From UBA6168 sp964573725 (GTDB lineage Bacteria > Bacteroidota > Bacteroidia > Chitinophagales > Saprospiraceae), in assembly GCA_964573725.1 (NCBI GenBank), contig CAZNLJ010000006.1, positions 1 to 64,000 of the forward strand: 64,000 nucleotides of DNA, written 5' to 3'. This document shows positions 26,034 to 35,024 of the stretch, in pieces. A program made the position numbers and the translations under genes. A model generated the notes under the pieces. The model was not told the origin of the DNA. It worked only from the letters and a program-made list of their open reading frames with translations, and did not search any database. Every line of letters starts with the position of its first letter. Positions within the stretch are counted from its first letter, which is position 1.

Positions 26034-27662
26034 ATGAACCTATCCGCTTTCCTTTCCAGCTTGCTGCTCGCCCTGCCGGCGTTGCTGTCCGCCCAGTTCC
26101 ACCTCAACGGTGCCGCCCGGCAGGTCAACGATACCTGCTGGACCCTGACCGAAGCGATCAATACCCAGGCCGGCTCCATCTGGAACCTCGACAAGGTGGA
26201 CCTCTCCCAATCCTTCCAGGTCATCATGGAGCTGCAGTTCGGCTGCAAGGATGCCAACGGGGCCGACGGCATCCTCTTCGGCTTCCAACCGATCAGCACC
26301 TCCATCGGCCAGACCGGTGAAGGACTCGGCTTCCAAGGGGTCATGCCCTCCCTGGGTATCGAGTTCGATACCTGGCAGAACGACAACCTCAACGATCCCG
26401 CCTTCGACCATATCGCCGTCTCCATGAACGGCAATCTCAACCATGGCGGCAGCTCCAACCTCGCCGGCCCGGTCCAGGCCAGTCCCGTCAGCCCCAATAT
26501 CGAGGATTGCAACTGGCATAAGCTGCGGGTCAACTGGGATGCCGCCACCTTCACCCTCGAGGTCTGGTTCGACTGTGACCTACGGCTGTCCTACCAGGGC
26601 GATATCGTCCAGGATATCTTCGGCGGAGACCCGCTCGTCTTCTGGGGTTTCACCGCCTCCACCGGCGGCGCTTCCAACCTCCAACAGGTCTGCTACAGCT
26701 ACACGACCTTCCTCGACGGCTTCGAGGATGTGACCATCTGCCCCGGCGGCCAATACCAGCTGCAGCTCAGCGGCGGTATCCAGTACCAATGGAACCCGCC
26801 TACCGGATTGAACAACCCTTCCATCCCCAATCCCGTCGCCGCCCCCACGGAAACCACCACCTATGTCGTGGAGGTGACCGATGCCTGCAACAATCCGCTC
26901 TTCGACACCATCACCGTATCGATCGATGGGGATACCGTCTTTTTCGACCTCGGCCTGGATACCGTCCTCTGCCAGGGGGAGACGCTGTGGCTCGACGCCA
27001 CTTCCTACGGGACGGATACCGTGACCTACCAATGGTCCTCCGGCGCCTCCTCGCCCGGAATCACCGCCGCCTACCAGGGTCTCTACACGGTGACCGTCAC
27101 CGTGGACAACTACTGTGTGGCGGACGACCGCGTCTTTGTGCAGGTGATTCCGCTGCCGGTCCCGCTCCTGCCGGCGGGCGATACGGTCTTGTGCCTGGGA
27201 CAGACCCTGGTGCTAGACCCTTCGTCCGCAACCGCCTTCGCCATCGAGTGGGAGGACGGTTCGTCCGAACCGGTCCGCAGCATCTCGACGGACGGCATTT
27301 ACCGGCTCCGGGTATACAACGATTGCGGGGAGGTGTCCACGGCCGTACGGGTCGGCTTCGAAGATTGCCGGCAAGTGTTTTTCCCGAATGCTTTCTCTCC
27401 CGACGGGGACGGGATCAATGATGTTTTCCTGCCGTTCGACCAGGGGGATGTGGAGCAAATCGTCTTGTTTCAGGTGTTCGACCGCTGGGGAGGGCTGGTC
27501 TTCGACCGGCGCGAGGTCCGTCCCAATGCCGTCGACCAGGGATGGGACGGGACCGTGCGGGGCCGGGATGCCAATCCGGGCGCCTATGTGTGGCGGGCGA
27601 CGGTCCGGTTCCGCGACGGGGTGACGGAGGACCGGCAAGGCTCGGTCTTGTTGTTGCGCTGA
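26034..27662 (+). CDS. L-type lectin-domain surface protein, type B T9SS substrate
   Basis: 542 residues. Signal peptide MNLSAFLSSLLLALPALLSA supports the start at 26034. Residues about 22-235 form a legume/L-type lectin sandwich: ADGILFGFQP, GIEFDTWQNDN (metal-site Asp/Asn region), FDHIAVSMNGN and WHKLRVNWDAATFTLEVWFD. Two Ig/PKD-like stretches follow (YQWNPPTGLNNPS, YQWSSGASSPGI). The end, VFFPNAFSPDGDGINDVFLP to the last residues, is the type B sorting domain. Export by type IX secretion and carbohydrate binding at the surface are inferred. It converges with the lipoprotein gene, 11 bases away. Confidence 0.92.
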   Translation: MNLSAFLSSLLLALPALLSAQFHLNGAARQVNDTCWTLTEAINTQAGSIWNLDKVDLSQSFQVIMELQFGCKDANGADGILFGFQPISTSIGQTGEGLGFQGVMPSLGIEFDTWQNDNLNDPAFDHIAVSMNGNLNHGGSSNLAGPVQASPVSPNIEDCNWHKLRVNWDAATFTLEVWFDCDLRLSYQGDIVQDIFGGDPLVFWGFTASTGGASNLQQVCYSYTTFLDGFEDVTICPGGQYQLQLSGGIQYQWNPPTGLNNPSIPNPVAAPTETTTYVVEVTDACNNPLFDTITVSIDGDTVFFDLGLDTVLCQGETLWLDATSYGTDTVTYQWSSGASSPGITAAYQGLYTVTVTVDNYCVADDRVFVQVIPLPVPLLPAGDTVLCLGQTLVLDPSSATAFAIEWEDGSSEPVRSISTDGIYRLRVYNDCGEVSTAVRVGFEDCRQVFFPNAFSPDGDGINDVFLPFDQGDVEQIVLFQVFDRWGGLVFDRREVRPNAVDQGWDGTVRGRDANPGAYVWRATVRFRDGVTEDRQGSVLLLR

Positions 27663-27673
27663 GCAGCGCTTCC

Positions 27674-28693
27674 CTAATCTTTCCCTCGGAAGTCTTCCCA
27701 GGCCACGGCACAACCCTGGTACCGGCGGCCGTTGACGGCAATTTCCACCGAATGGCGGAAGCTTCGGTCGGACATCCTGTCCGTACAAGGCTGCGGCCGG
27801 ATGGTCACCAGGATATTGTCGCCGGTGTCCGTGTTCAGGGATGCGAAAATCCGGGCCGTGTCCGTCACCACCGGTGGAAGGTAGGGGAAATGCCGCATGT
27901 CGGCACCGTCCAGGGTCCTGAACTCGATCAGCTCTTCCGCGGCGGAAACCTGGGCGGTCCAATAGGGTTCGTTTCCGATCGCCCAGAAGTCATAGGGAAT
28001 GCAGGTATTGCGGAAGTTCTTGGTTTGCAGGGCGGACAGTTCCGTGACGACGAGGAAAGCGGAATGACCCTTTGCCAGCGATTTGTCGGCCCAATAGGGG
28101 GTGGTGTAGCCTTGGAGTCGGACAAAGGCGGACTGGCCGGGATAGGGTAGGCCGAGGGTATGGCGGTATGCGATTTCGAATGTTTGTCCCGGGTCGACGA
28201 CCTGGAAGCGTTCATCCGGCAGTCCGCAATCGCGGAAGGTGGCGATGCCATCGCGCCGGGAGTACAGTCCTTCGTACGGCCGGGATCCCTTGACGGGCAG
28301 GAGAGAAGGACGGAGTGTTTCCGGGGGGGTGCCCGACCGGGTCATGGCCGCCCAGACCGGTGGTTTTTCCGCGGGGGTCAGTTGATGGATGCAGCCGGTG
28401 AAATCGGTTTCCCCGAGGCGGGCATACAAGGAGTCGAGGACTGTCCCGTGCGGCCGCCACAGGCTGGTGTCGCAATCCTTGCTGAAACGCAACAGCGCCA
28501 CGGCCGAAGGCTCTGATCCCCGGAGGGCTTTCGACAGGTGTCCGGTGTAATCGAACCCTTGGACGTCCGCGGCGTGGAGCAGGCGCCGTTCGACAGGGAC
28601 GCCTTCCACGGAGACGGAGGTTTTTTCGGACCGGCAAGCGGCCAGTGCCAGGAGCAGGAGGAAGGCGAACGGTGTCACGGCCCCGGCCCGCAT
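27674..28693 (-). CDS. Lipoprotein with COG3650-like C-terminal domain
   Basis: 339 residues with the start at 28693 (MRAGAVTPFAFLLLLALAAC, a lipobox ending in Cys). An alternative ATG at 28816, 14 bases after the upstream stop, would bury the signal far from the N-terminus. The N-terminal two thirds have no family I recognise. The C-terminal ~110 residues begin FWAIGNEPYWTAQVS, contain TVRPQPC-like Cys positions (ITIRPQPCTDRMS in similar form) and end GRRYQGCAVAWED, which resembles the HslJ/META-associated COG3650 domain (GNEPFW ... GC). Last gene of the run that begins with the TPR protein. Function unknown. Confidence 0.7.
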   Translation of the reverse strand: MRAGAVTPFAFLLLLALAACRSEKTSVSVEGVPVERRLLHAADVQGFDYTGHLSKALRGSEPSAVALLRFSKDCDTSLWRPHGTVLDSLYARLGETDFTGCIHQLTPAEKPPVWAAMTRSGTPPETLRPSLLPVKGSRPYEGLYSRRDGIATFRDCGLPDERFQVVDPGQTFEIAYRHTLGLPYPGQSAFVRLQGYTTPYWADKSLAKGHSAFLVVTELSALQTKNFRNTCIPYDFWAIGNEPYWTAQVSAAEELIEFRTLDGADMRHFPYLPPVVTDTARIFASLNTDTGDNILVTIRPQPCTDRMSDRSFRHSVEIAVNGRRYQGCAVAWEDFRGKD

Positions 28694-28829
28694 CCGGCGG
28701 CGAAGGGGGCGGCTCCGGCGAACCAGCGCGGGAGGGGACGGCCAGGAAGGCCGGCCGCCGGTCCCGCCGGCAGGGAGGCGGACTGTCCCGCCGGTCGTAT
28801 TCCGGTGTGTGGCCATGGCTGGTTTCGGT

Positions 28830-29816
28830 TTACAATTTCGCAAGTGGAAAACGGGCGGCGACAGGTCGCCGGGTCGTGTCCGCCTGCAACTGCCCGTCGG
28901 CGGTCTGCACCTGCAGGCGCATCGCGGATTCGCGGACGCCTCCTTTGGCATCGATCAGGGCATAATGTTGGACGACGTCCGTGCGCCGGTCCCGGTTGGT
29001 ATCCAGCAACCAGGCATCCTGCTGGTTGCACCAACCCGCTTCGCACCAGGCCCAAGCTACCTTTCCGACCAGCTGGAGGCGACCGTCGGTCCGCCGGAAC
29101 AAGGCCAGGTCGCTCGATACGTACCGGCCGGGAATCCGGCAGATGTAGAATTCGCGGTATTTTCCGGCCGCCCAGACCGCATCCAAACCCGGATCCCATT
29201 CCTGCCGGATATCCGCATCGAAAAGCCGGTAGTAACCCGTGTCGATCCGCACCCCCCGGAAGGGATACTGCCGCAGGTCGTCCACGGCGATGACCGGGTA
29301 GAGGTGCAGCATGGAATCCGGGGAAAGCGGCTCGAAAAGGCGTTCCAGCTGGCCGAGGGCCAGCACTTCCCGGAAGGTGGGCAACCGGTCGGCGGGGGTT
29401 GGCCGGAAGGAGAGGCGCCGTTGTCCGGGCAGGAAAAGCAGCAGCCCTTTTTCATCGGCCGAAAAGTGAAAGGTATCCGCCAGGAGGGGCAGCCAGGCCT
29501 GCTCGGCGGCAGCTTGCGGACAAGGGTGTCGGGTCAGGTCCGTTTCGGTGACGACCAGGCGGGTTCCGTCGAGGACGTATGCCGCCTGCAAGGTGTTGCA
29601 GGGACCGGCGGCATACAGCCTGCCGTCGAAGAAGGCGACCGTGAGGGTGCCCGCGGAATCGGGGGAGGGCAGCCCCGGGGTGCCGGCCGTTTCGTGAAGG
29701 GACCAGACGAAGCGGCCGATATCGCCGCCACGGGGTTCGGGCTGGCAGCCGGCGGCCAGGAAGCCGGCGACACCCCACAGGACCAGGGCGGCCGCATGGT
29801 TGGGTAAGGTTTTCAT
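28830..29816 (-). CDS. Lipoprotein with META/HslJ-like domain
   Basis: 328 residues. N-terminal lipobox FLAAGC gives an outer-membrane or periplasmic lipoprotein. Residues about 30-140 resemble a META (HslJ) domain: FVWSLHE, YAAGPCNTLQAAYVL and ADEKGLLLFLPGQ. The rest (about 150-320, VIAVDDLRQYPFRGV, REFYICRIPG) is not recognised and holds several Cys. The gene lies 35 bases after rbfA and is followed by another lipoprotein with a related C-terminal motif, suggesting a pair that works together. Confidence 0.7.
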   Translation of the reverse strand: MKTLPNHAAALVLWGVAGFLAAGCQPEPRGGDIGRFVWSLHETAGTPGLPSPDSAGTLTVAFFDGRLYAAGPCNTLQAAYVLDGTRLVVTETDLTRHPCPQAAAEQAWLPLLADTFHFSADEKGLLLFLPGQRRLSFRPTPADRLPTFREVLALGQLERLFEPLSPDSMLHLYPVIAVDDLRQYPFRGVRIDTGYYRLFDADIRQEWDPGLDAVWAAGKYREFYICRIPGRYVSSDLALFRRTDGRLQLVGKVAWAWCEAGWCNQQDAWLLDTNRDRRTDVVQHYALIDAKGGVRESAMRLQVQTADGQLQADTTRRPVAARFPLAKL

Positions 29817-29851
29817 GAGCTCGGATTTGATTTGTCGGGCGGGCAGGCCGG

Positions 29852-30250
29852 CTATTCCGCTTCCCCTTCCGCCGTTTCCGGTCGCGGCCCCATCTGGTTG
29901 TCCGCCTCGAGCCGTTGGAACAGGGCATCTACCCGGTACATTTCGTCCAGGGTGTCGTCGATGTAGAACTGCAACTCCGGCATCCGGCGCATTTGCTTGC
30001 CGATACGGGCGGCCAGGGCCTGCTTGAGGCGGGGGTACTGGTCTTCCATTTCCAGGATGACCTCTTGTTTGAATTCCGTATTGAAGATGCTGAGATAAAT
30101 CTTGGCGATGTGGAAATCCGGGGTCATGCGGACATTGGTGACCGTCACGAAGGGGGTGGAGCCATAGATGTAGTTGCCTTCCTGTTGGAGGAGGGTACTG
30201 AAATGGCGTTTGATCATTTCCGCTACTTGCCGCTGGCGAATGCTGTCCAT
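29852..30250 (-). CDS. rbfA: 30S ribosome-binding factor A
   Basis: 132-residue KH-like protein needed for 16S rRNA 5'-end maturation and late assembly of the 30S subunit. Family marks: QRQVAEMIKRHFSTLLQQEG at the N-terminus, VTVTNVRMTPDFHIAKIYLS, and RIGKQMRRMPELQFYIDDTLDEM at the end of the fold. The tail is acidic. It lies 48 bases after the TPR gene and 35 before the META-type lipoprotein, so it is probably read as part of that run. Confidence 0.97.
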   Translation of the reverse strand: MDSIRQRQVAEMIKRHFSTLLQQEGNYIYGSTPFVTVTNVRMTPDFHIAKIYLSIFNTEFKQEVILEMEDQYPRLKQALAARIGKQMRRMPELQFYIDDTLDEMYRVDALFQRLEADNQMGPRPETAEGEAE

Positions 30251-30298
30251 GATGGTAGGTTTAAAAGTGTGGCTGATGGGAAGGATGTCGCCATCCGG

Positions 30299-32017
30299 TC
30301 AATCAGCGGGTTGGTGGTCGCGTATTTTCCGGTCGAGGGCCGGGGATTGTGCGCCGGCCGCCATGGCTTTTTGCCAGTACGGCAGGGCGGCGGCGGGTGA
30401 TTCCGCCTGGAGGAGGATATCCCCGAAGAGTTCCAGGATATGGGGTTGGCGCTCGCCGCCGTGGCCGAGTGCTTTCTCGGTCCAGCTGCGGGCGGCGGCC
30501 AGGTCACGGGCCCGGAAATAGGCATGGCCGATGGTGGCTTCGGTGAGGGCGAGTCCGGGGGCTTGCGGCAGGAGGGTTTCCACGGCGGCCAGGGCGGCGG
30601 CGTCCAGGTCGGTCCCGAGGGTGGCGCGGCAATAGCAGCGGGCACGTACAAGGTCGGGGGCCTCCGGTGCCATGGCTTGCGCCTTGTCGAGGTAGGGCTC
30701 GGCGGCGGCGGGCTGGCCGGCGGCACAGCGGTTGTAAGCGAGCGCGGCGAGGGTCATCGACAGGAGGTCGGGTTGCTTCCGGGTAAGCAGCAGGGCCTGT
30801 TCCAGCGCGGACCGGGCATCGGCGTACCGTCCGGTATAATTCCAGCCCAGGCCGCAGGCGAGTTCCGCCAGCCCCTGGTTGGGGAAAATCTCCAGGGCTT
30901 CTTCCCCGGCATCGGCCAGGGCGGTCCATTGGTAGGTGTCCATGAGCAGGTGGAGGACCTGTTCCCAGACGGACCATACGGAGGGGTCGAGTTCGAGGGT
31001 CTTGTAGTAAGCCTGCAAGGCCTTGGCCTGCGCACCGGTATGGTAGTGGATGTCGCCGAGTACGGCGTGCGCCTTGGCTTGTCCGGGATGCACGCGGGTG
31101 AGGGAAAGGCTCAGTCCGAGCAGGCTGTTGCCCAAGGTCTTGTCCTGGGTATCCGCCAGTTGCCGGACCAGCGGCAGGATTTCCTTGATTTTTGTGTCGA
31201 TATCGATGTCCGGATTTTCGAACAGGGGTTGCAGGGACTGGAGCAAGGCGACGGGGTTGTCCGCTTTTTCCCGGTTGGCTACCGCGAGGCGGGCACGGGT
31301 GTCATCCGGGAACTTTACCAGGATGTCCCGGTAGGTGGACAGGGCGCGGTCTTGTTCCCCGATTTGCGTGTAGAAGGTGGCCAGCAGGTGCGGGTAGGCA
31401 GGCTTGTCGGGAAAGGCGGCGACAAGCCGTTCCAGCTCGCGGGCCGCTTTCTTGTAATCGCCCATGCCTGCGTAGAGGGTATGTTTGTGCCGGGAAAGTT
31501 CCTCCGTGGGTCCGTTCCGTTTCTCCAGGTCGTCGTAGACGGCGATGGCTTCCCGGGCTTGTCCGGCACGGACCAGGAAATAGGCTTGTTGCAGGGGGTA
31601 TTCCGGCTGATTCGGTTCGGCGGCGGCCAGTTCCCGGTAGAGCTGGGCGGCGGCCAGGTCCTGGTCGTTTTCCTTGTACCGTTCGGCGAGATAGAACTTG
31701 TACCATTTGTTGTCCGGGTCGGCGGCCACGGCCCTGCCGGCGTAAGTAAGCGCCTTGTCCCCTTGCCCTTGCGCTTCGAAGACCCGGGCAAGCTCGTAGG
31801 CGGCCGCAGGGTTGTCGGGAGATTTACGGAGGACTTCCTCGAAGTGTTCGGCCGCTTTTTCCCAGTTGCCGAGCAATTTTTCGCGGTTGGCTTCGAGAAA
31901 CAGCTCCTGGAGTTTGATCTCCTCTTCGCTGACCGTATTCCTGCCCGGCTGCGCCGCGAGCCCGAGGCAGCCGGAAAGGAGGATGGCCAGCAGGCCGGTC
32001 GTATGGTGGTATCTCAT
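30299..32017 (-). CDS. Tetratricopeptide-repeat lipoprotein or secreted protein
   Basis: 572 residues. The start at 32017 gives a signal peptide with a possible lipobox (LLAILLSGC); an ATG at 32041 is the alternative. The whole mature protein is built of TPR helices: repeats of the W-LG-Y-A-P type are seen from about residue 30 (WEKAAEHFEEVLRKSPDNPAA) to the C-terminus (YLDKAQAMAPEAPD, ALPYWQKAMAAGAQS). Such proteins serve as periplasmic scaffolds. It heads a run with rbfA and two lipoproteins. No enzymatic motif is present. Confidence 0.85.
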   Translation of the reverse strand: MRYHHTTGLLAILLSGCLGLAAQPGRNTVSEEEIKLQELFLEANREKLLGNWEKAAEHFEEVLRKSPDNPAAAYELARVFEAQGQGDKALTYAGRAVAADPDNKWYKFYLAERYKENDQDLAAAQLYRELAAAEPNQPEYPLQQAYFLVRAGQAREAIAVYDDLEKRNGPTEELSRHKHTLYAGMGDYKKAARELERLVAAFPDKPAYPHLLATFYTQIGEQDRALSTYRDILVKFPDDTRARLAVANREKADNPVALLQSLQPLFENPDIDIDTKIKEILPLVRQLADTQDKTLGNSLLGLSLSLTRVHPGQAKAHAVLGDIHYHTGAQAKALQAYYKTLELDPSVWSVWEQVLHLLMDTYQWTALADAGEEALEIFPNQGLAELACGLGWNYTGRYADARSALEQALLLTRKQPDLLSMTLAALAYNRCAAGQPAAAEPYLDKAQAMAPEAPDLVRARCYCRATLGTDLDAAALAAVETLLPQAPGLALTEATIGHAYFRARDLAAARSWTEKALGHGGERQPHILELFGDILLQAESPAAALPYWQKAMAAGAQSPALDRKIRDHQPAD

Positions 32018-32469
32018 GTTACTGCGTATTGAATGCGTCACCGGTCTTTAATCCCTGTAAAAATCGGGCTTTTTTTACAACAAACAAAACCTGTGTCCGG
32101 ACAGGGACCCGCCGGCCGGGATTTCGGCGGCTTCCCGCATAACGTTATTCCGGCAGGAAACGTTTGGCTGGCCGGGATGGAAAGGCCCCGGACCGACATA
32201 CCGGATGTGGATTGTCCCCCGGATATCCTGCTCCACCGGCGGCTTGTGGGGCTGGTTCCGATCCTTTCTTTCCGGAATGACCGGCAGGTCCAAGCGTGGG
32301 CATCCGTCCGCACCGAACGCTCCCCTTGTCGCGGGTAGTGGAATCCATCTCATCTTTCGCACCTTGATAACCAAACCGGATATTTTGATGGCAAGGTTCG
32401 CACGATTGTATAAAAACGTAAGCTACGCATAACCAAAGGGTCTTTAGGGCGCTTCCCGCCTTTTGGACA

Positions 32470-32551
32470 GGACGGCCGGCGGCGCGCCCAAGCGCGACGC
32501 CGGCCGTCCCGAATAATTTCTTGGGTGCGGGCTCAGCCCCGCACCCTTTTT
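32470..32551 (+). ncRNA. Candidate small structured RNA 3' end with terminator
   Basis: GGACGGCCGGCG (32470-32481) pairs perfectly with CGCCGGCCGTCC (32498-32509), with a further GCGC/GCGC pair inside. A second stem, GGGTGCGG (32523-32530) with CCGCACCC (32539-32546), is followed by TTTTT and so looks like a rho-independent terminator on the plus strand. No plus-strand gene lies upstream, so the terminator would end an unannotated RNA beginning somewhere after about 32340. It does not show the signature sequences of tmRNA, SRP RNA or RNase P RNA. The 5' end is unknown. Confidence 0.45.
32523..32551 (+). terminator. Rho-independent terminator
   Basis: An 8-bp GC-rich stem followed by five T on the plus strand; it belongs to the candidate RNA above. 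Confidence 0.65.
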
Positions 32552-32575
32552 GTGCGGGGGGTGGCAAATCGGCGG

Positions 32576-32628
32576 GTGCGATAATCAAAAAAAACAGAAA
32601 ACCAATGTTTTGTAATTAATTATCGCAC
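32576..32628. repeat. AT-rich inverted repeat
   Basis: GTGCGATAAT (32576-32585) and ATTATCGCAC (32619-32628) are perfect inverted copies around 33 AT-rich bases. It may be an operator, a weak hairpin or a miniature-element remnant. Confidence 0.6.
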
Positions 32629-33238
32629 AGGGTTGAGGTGCGGAAGATGAGATGCTTGCGGATGGACCGCAAGGGAGCTTATCGGCAATGACTGCCTGGG
32701 GTACTAGGGTTCGGGCGACGGCTTCCGGAAGCCCCTTGGGACTTGGGACGGATGGGCGGCGAGGGCCGGTCCGGAAAAGGCCGGCAGGGAACATCGGAAC
32801 CAGGCTGCCGGGGACCGTCCCGGGCAGGGCCTGATTTTCCGGGCAGATTGCCCATCGGGCGCATGTGTGGAAAGGGGAGGTACCGGGACAAGCCTTGGGA
32901 ACCTTTCCCGGCGGCGGGTCCGGGCAGGCGTACAGGCATAGGAAGGCGGTCGATCGGCCCTACCCGGCCGTTTGGCCGGATTTAGTGGGGAGACCGCCGC
33001 AACCCGAAGCGCTGCTCCGCGGTGCTGCCGCCGAAGCCGGACAGGTGCCGTCAGGAAAAAGACGGACGTTCCGGGCCTGTAGCATGGTCGGGTTTTTCCT
33101 GCACCGACCGCCCATCGGCCGGAAAGGTCCCGGAGTGCGGCAATTCGTTTTGAGGCCGGTGGCAACAGGACGGGTGTGCGGGGTGTGGTCGCCGACCTGT
33201 GGTGTTGCCGGGGCAAGTGCCGGTGCTTCGCGCCGCCC

Positions 33239-34246
33239 TCAGGCCTGGAACGTCGTGTAGTCGCCGATGCTCAGGTTGGCAGGACTGCCGTGGAAAGAGA
33301 CATGGCTGCCGATCATGGAGTCCGCCAGGACCGTATTGGAGACCCGGGTGTGCGGTTGGACGACACTGTTGCGGATATTGGTGTTTTCGATGACACAATG
33401 GTGGCCGATGGAGGCATAGGGCCCGATGACGGAATGGCGGATGACCGCATCGGCACCGATGAAGCAAGGTTCGATGACCACACTGTTTTCGATCCGGGCA
33501 CTGGGAGCCGTCAGGGATTCGATCCCGTGTTTGAGTTCCAGCATGCGGCGGTTGGTGTCGATGATGTTCTCCTTGTTCCCGCAGTCCAGCCATTCCTCGA
33601 TGGGGGCGGCCCGGAATCGGTAGCCGTCCGTTTTCATGTTTTCCAGGACCGAGGTAAGCTGGAACTCCCCCTTGTCCTTGACGTTGCCCTCGACGAGGGA
33701 TCGGATCTGGTCGCGGAGGTAGGCTCCTTCCCGGACGTAATACAAGCCGACGATGGCCAGGTCGGATACGAAGACCGGCGATTTCTCCACGAAATCGGTG
33801 ATCACTTGTCCCGAATCGGTCTTCACCACCCCGAAAGCGCTGGGGTCGGCCACCTGTTTGACCCAGATGATGCCCTCCTCGGCGGGGTCGAAAGTGAAAT
33901 CCGCCTTGAAGAGGGTGTCGGAGAAGGCGATCAACACATTCCCGTGGAGGCTGTCCGCCGCACAGAGGATGGCATGTGCGACGCCGAGGGGTTGAGCCTG
34001 GTGGTAGATCCGCCCGCTTGCGCCGAAGGCGCGTGCAATCTCGAGCAGGGAGGCTTCCACGGCCGGACCGAAATCGCCGATGATGAAGGAGATTTCCTCG
34101 ATCTGTCCGGGATAGGCACTGGTCAGGTCCTCCACGATTCGTTGGACCATCGGTTTGCCGGCGATGGGAATCAAGGGTTTGGGAACGGTCAGTGTGTGGG
34201 GGCGGAGGCGGGTGCCGCGACCGGCCATGGGGATGATTATTTTCAT
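33239..34246 (-). CDS. Sugar-1-phosphate nucleotidyltransferase with left-handed beta-helix tail
   Basis: 335 residues. The N-terminal fold is a nucleotidyltransferase: MKIIIPMAGRGTRLRPHTL (nucleotide loop), VPKPLIPIAGKPM, and GVAHAILCA with FSDTLF in place of the usual metal-binding D-x-D region. The C-terminal ~90 residues are hexapeptide-like repeats (IENSVVIEPCFIGADAVIRH, IGPYASIGHHCVIENTNI) that form a left-handed beta-helix. The start at 34246 is set by the family MKIIIPMAG. Activity is on a hexose-1-phosphate (glucose or mannose type) for cell-surface glycans; the exact sugar and nucleotide cannot be told. Confidence 0.88.
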   Translation of the reverse strand: MKIIIPMAGRGTRLRPHTLTVPKPLIPIAGKPMVQRIVEDLTSAYPGQIEEISFIIGDFGPAVEASLLEIARAFGASGRIYHQAQPLGVAHAILCAADSLHGNVLIAFSDTLFKADFTFDPAEEGIIWVKQVADPSAFGVVKTDSGQVITDFVEKSPVFVSDLAIVGLYYVREGAYLRDQIRSLVEGNVKDKGEFQLTSVLENMKTDGYRFRAAPIEEWLDCGNKENIIDTNRRMLELKHGIESLTAPSARIENSVVIEPCFIGADAVIRHSVIGPYASIGHHCVIENTNIRNSVVQPHTRVSNTVLADSMIGSHVSFHGSPANLSIGDYTTFQA

Positions 34247-34558
34247 GCGAGCTGTTTTTCCGGTGTGGTCCGGCCCTTTTTGTCCGCCGGTGATGCGGAG
34301 GTCGGCCGGCATCGCTTGTCCCTGCAAAAACACGGCCAATGGCCCGGGCAGGGTGGAACGGGAATAAGGGACGGTAGGAATGTGTCTTCGGATGGGGCGG
34401 CGGGGGCAGGGCGGCGGGAAGGCGATCGGACGGGGATGGCAAGCGGCGGTCCGGCAACTTCCCGCGGCGGGCTGTTCACCCGGGCCCGGTAAAGTTAGGA
34501 AAAACGGGCCGGTGCGGAAACGAGGAGCAAAAAAACAAGGGGGGGGATGGCACCGGTT
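34247..34558. other. Intergenic region, no gene seen
   Basis: 312 bases between dut and the nucleotidyltransferase, both on the minus strand. No ORF, promoter match or terminator is convincing. Confidence 0.45.
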
Positions 34559-34990
34559 TCAGCCGCCGGTGCTGCCGAAACCGCCCTCGCCCCGCCGGGA
34601 GGGTTGGAGCGAACGGACAGGGACCCATTCGATTTGTTGGTATTGGGCGACGACCAGTTGGGCGATGCGTTCACCCGGCAGGATGGTTTGGGGTTCGGAC
34701 GACAAATTGACCAGGATGACCTGGATTTCGCCCCGGTAGTCGCTGTCCACGGTGCCGGGGGCATTGGCGACGGTCAGACCCTTGCGGAGGGCCAGGCCGC
34801 TGCGGGGCCTGACCTGGGCTTCGTAGCCGGTGGGCAGTTCGATGGACAGGCCGGTAGGGATCAGGCCGCGTTCCATGGGTTGGAGGACCCGCGGGGCATC
34901 CAGCAAGGCACGCAGGTCCATGCCGGCACTGCCCGGGGTCTCGTAGGCCGGGAGGGGGAGGTCCCCGCGTTGGACGATGTGGACTTTCAT
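34559..34990 (-). CDS. dut: Deoxyuridine 5'-triphosphate nucleotidohydrolase
   Basis: 143-residue trimeric dUTPase hydrolysing dUTP to dUMP and PPi, keeping uracil out of DNA. All five motifs are visible: PGSAGMDLRA (1), PRSGLALRKG (2), NAPGTVDSDYRGEIQV (3, catalytic Asp), ERIAQLVV (4) and GEGGFGSTG (5, P-loop-like tail). Normal length. It starts 34 bases after the pyk stop and is probably cotranscribed with it. Confidence 0.98.
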   Translation of the reverse strand: MKVHIVQRGDLPLPAYETPGSAGMDLRALLDAPRVLQPMERGLIPTGLSIELPTGYEAQVRPRSGLALRKGLTVANAPGTVDSDYRGEIQVILVNLSSEPQTILPGERIAQLVVAQYQQIEWVPVRSLQPSRRGEGGFGSTGG

Positions 34991-35024
34991 GGTCGTTTCG
35001 TTATCGGCACCCGGGGAGGCGGAC

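Larger units (their letters stand above)
32018..33238. other. Long gene-free region with structured elements
   Basis: About 1.2 kb without a credible protein gene on either strand. The interesting parts are two strong hairpins with a terminator at 32470-32551 and an AT-rich inverted repeat at 32576-32628, listed separately. The stretch 32640-33238 is GC-rich and shows nothing I can identify. Confidence 0.6.

Noticed and set aside
32340..32551. tmRNA, SRP RNA or RNase P RNA
   Set aside because: None of the hallmark sequences of these RNAs is visible; kept only as an unnamed candidate RNA.
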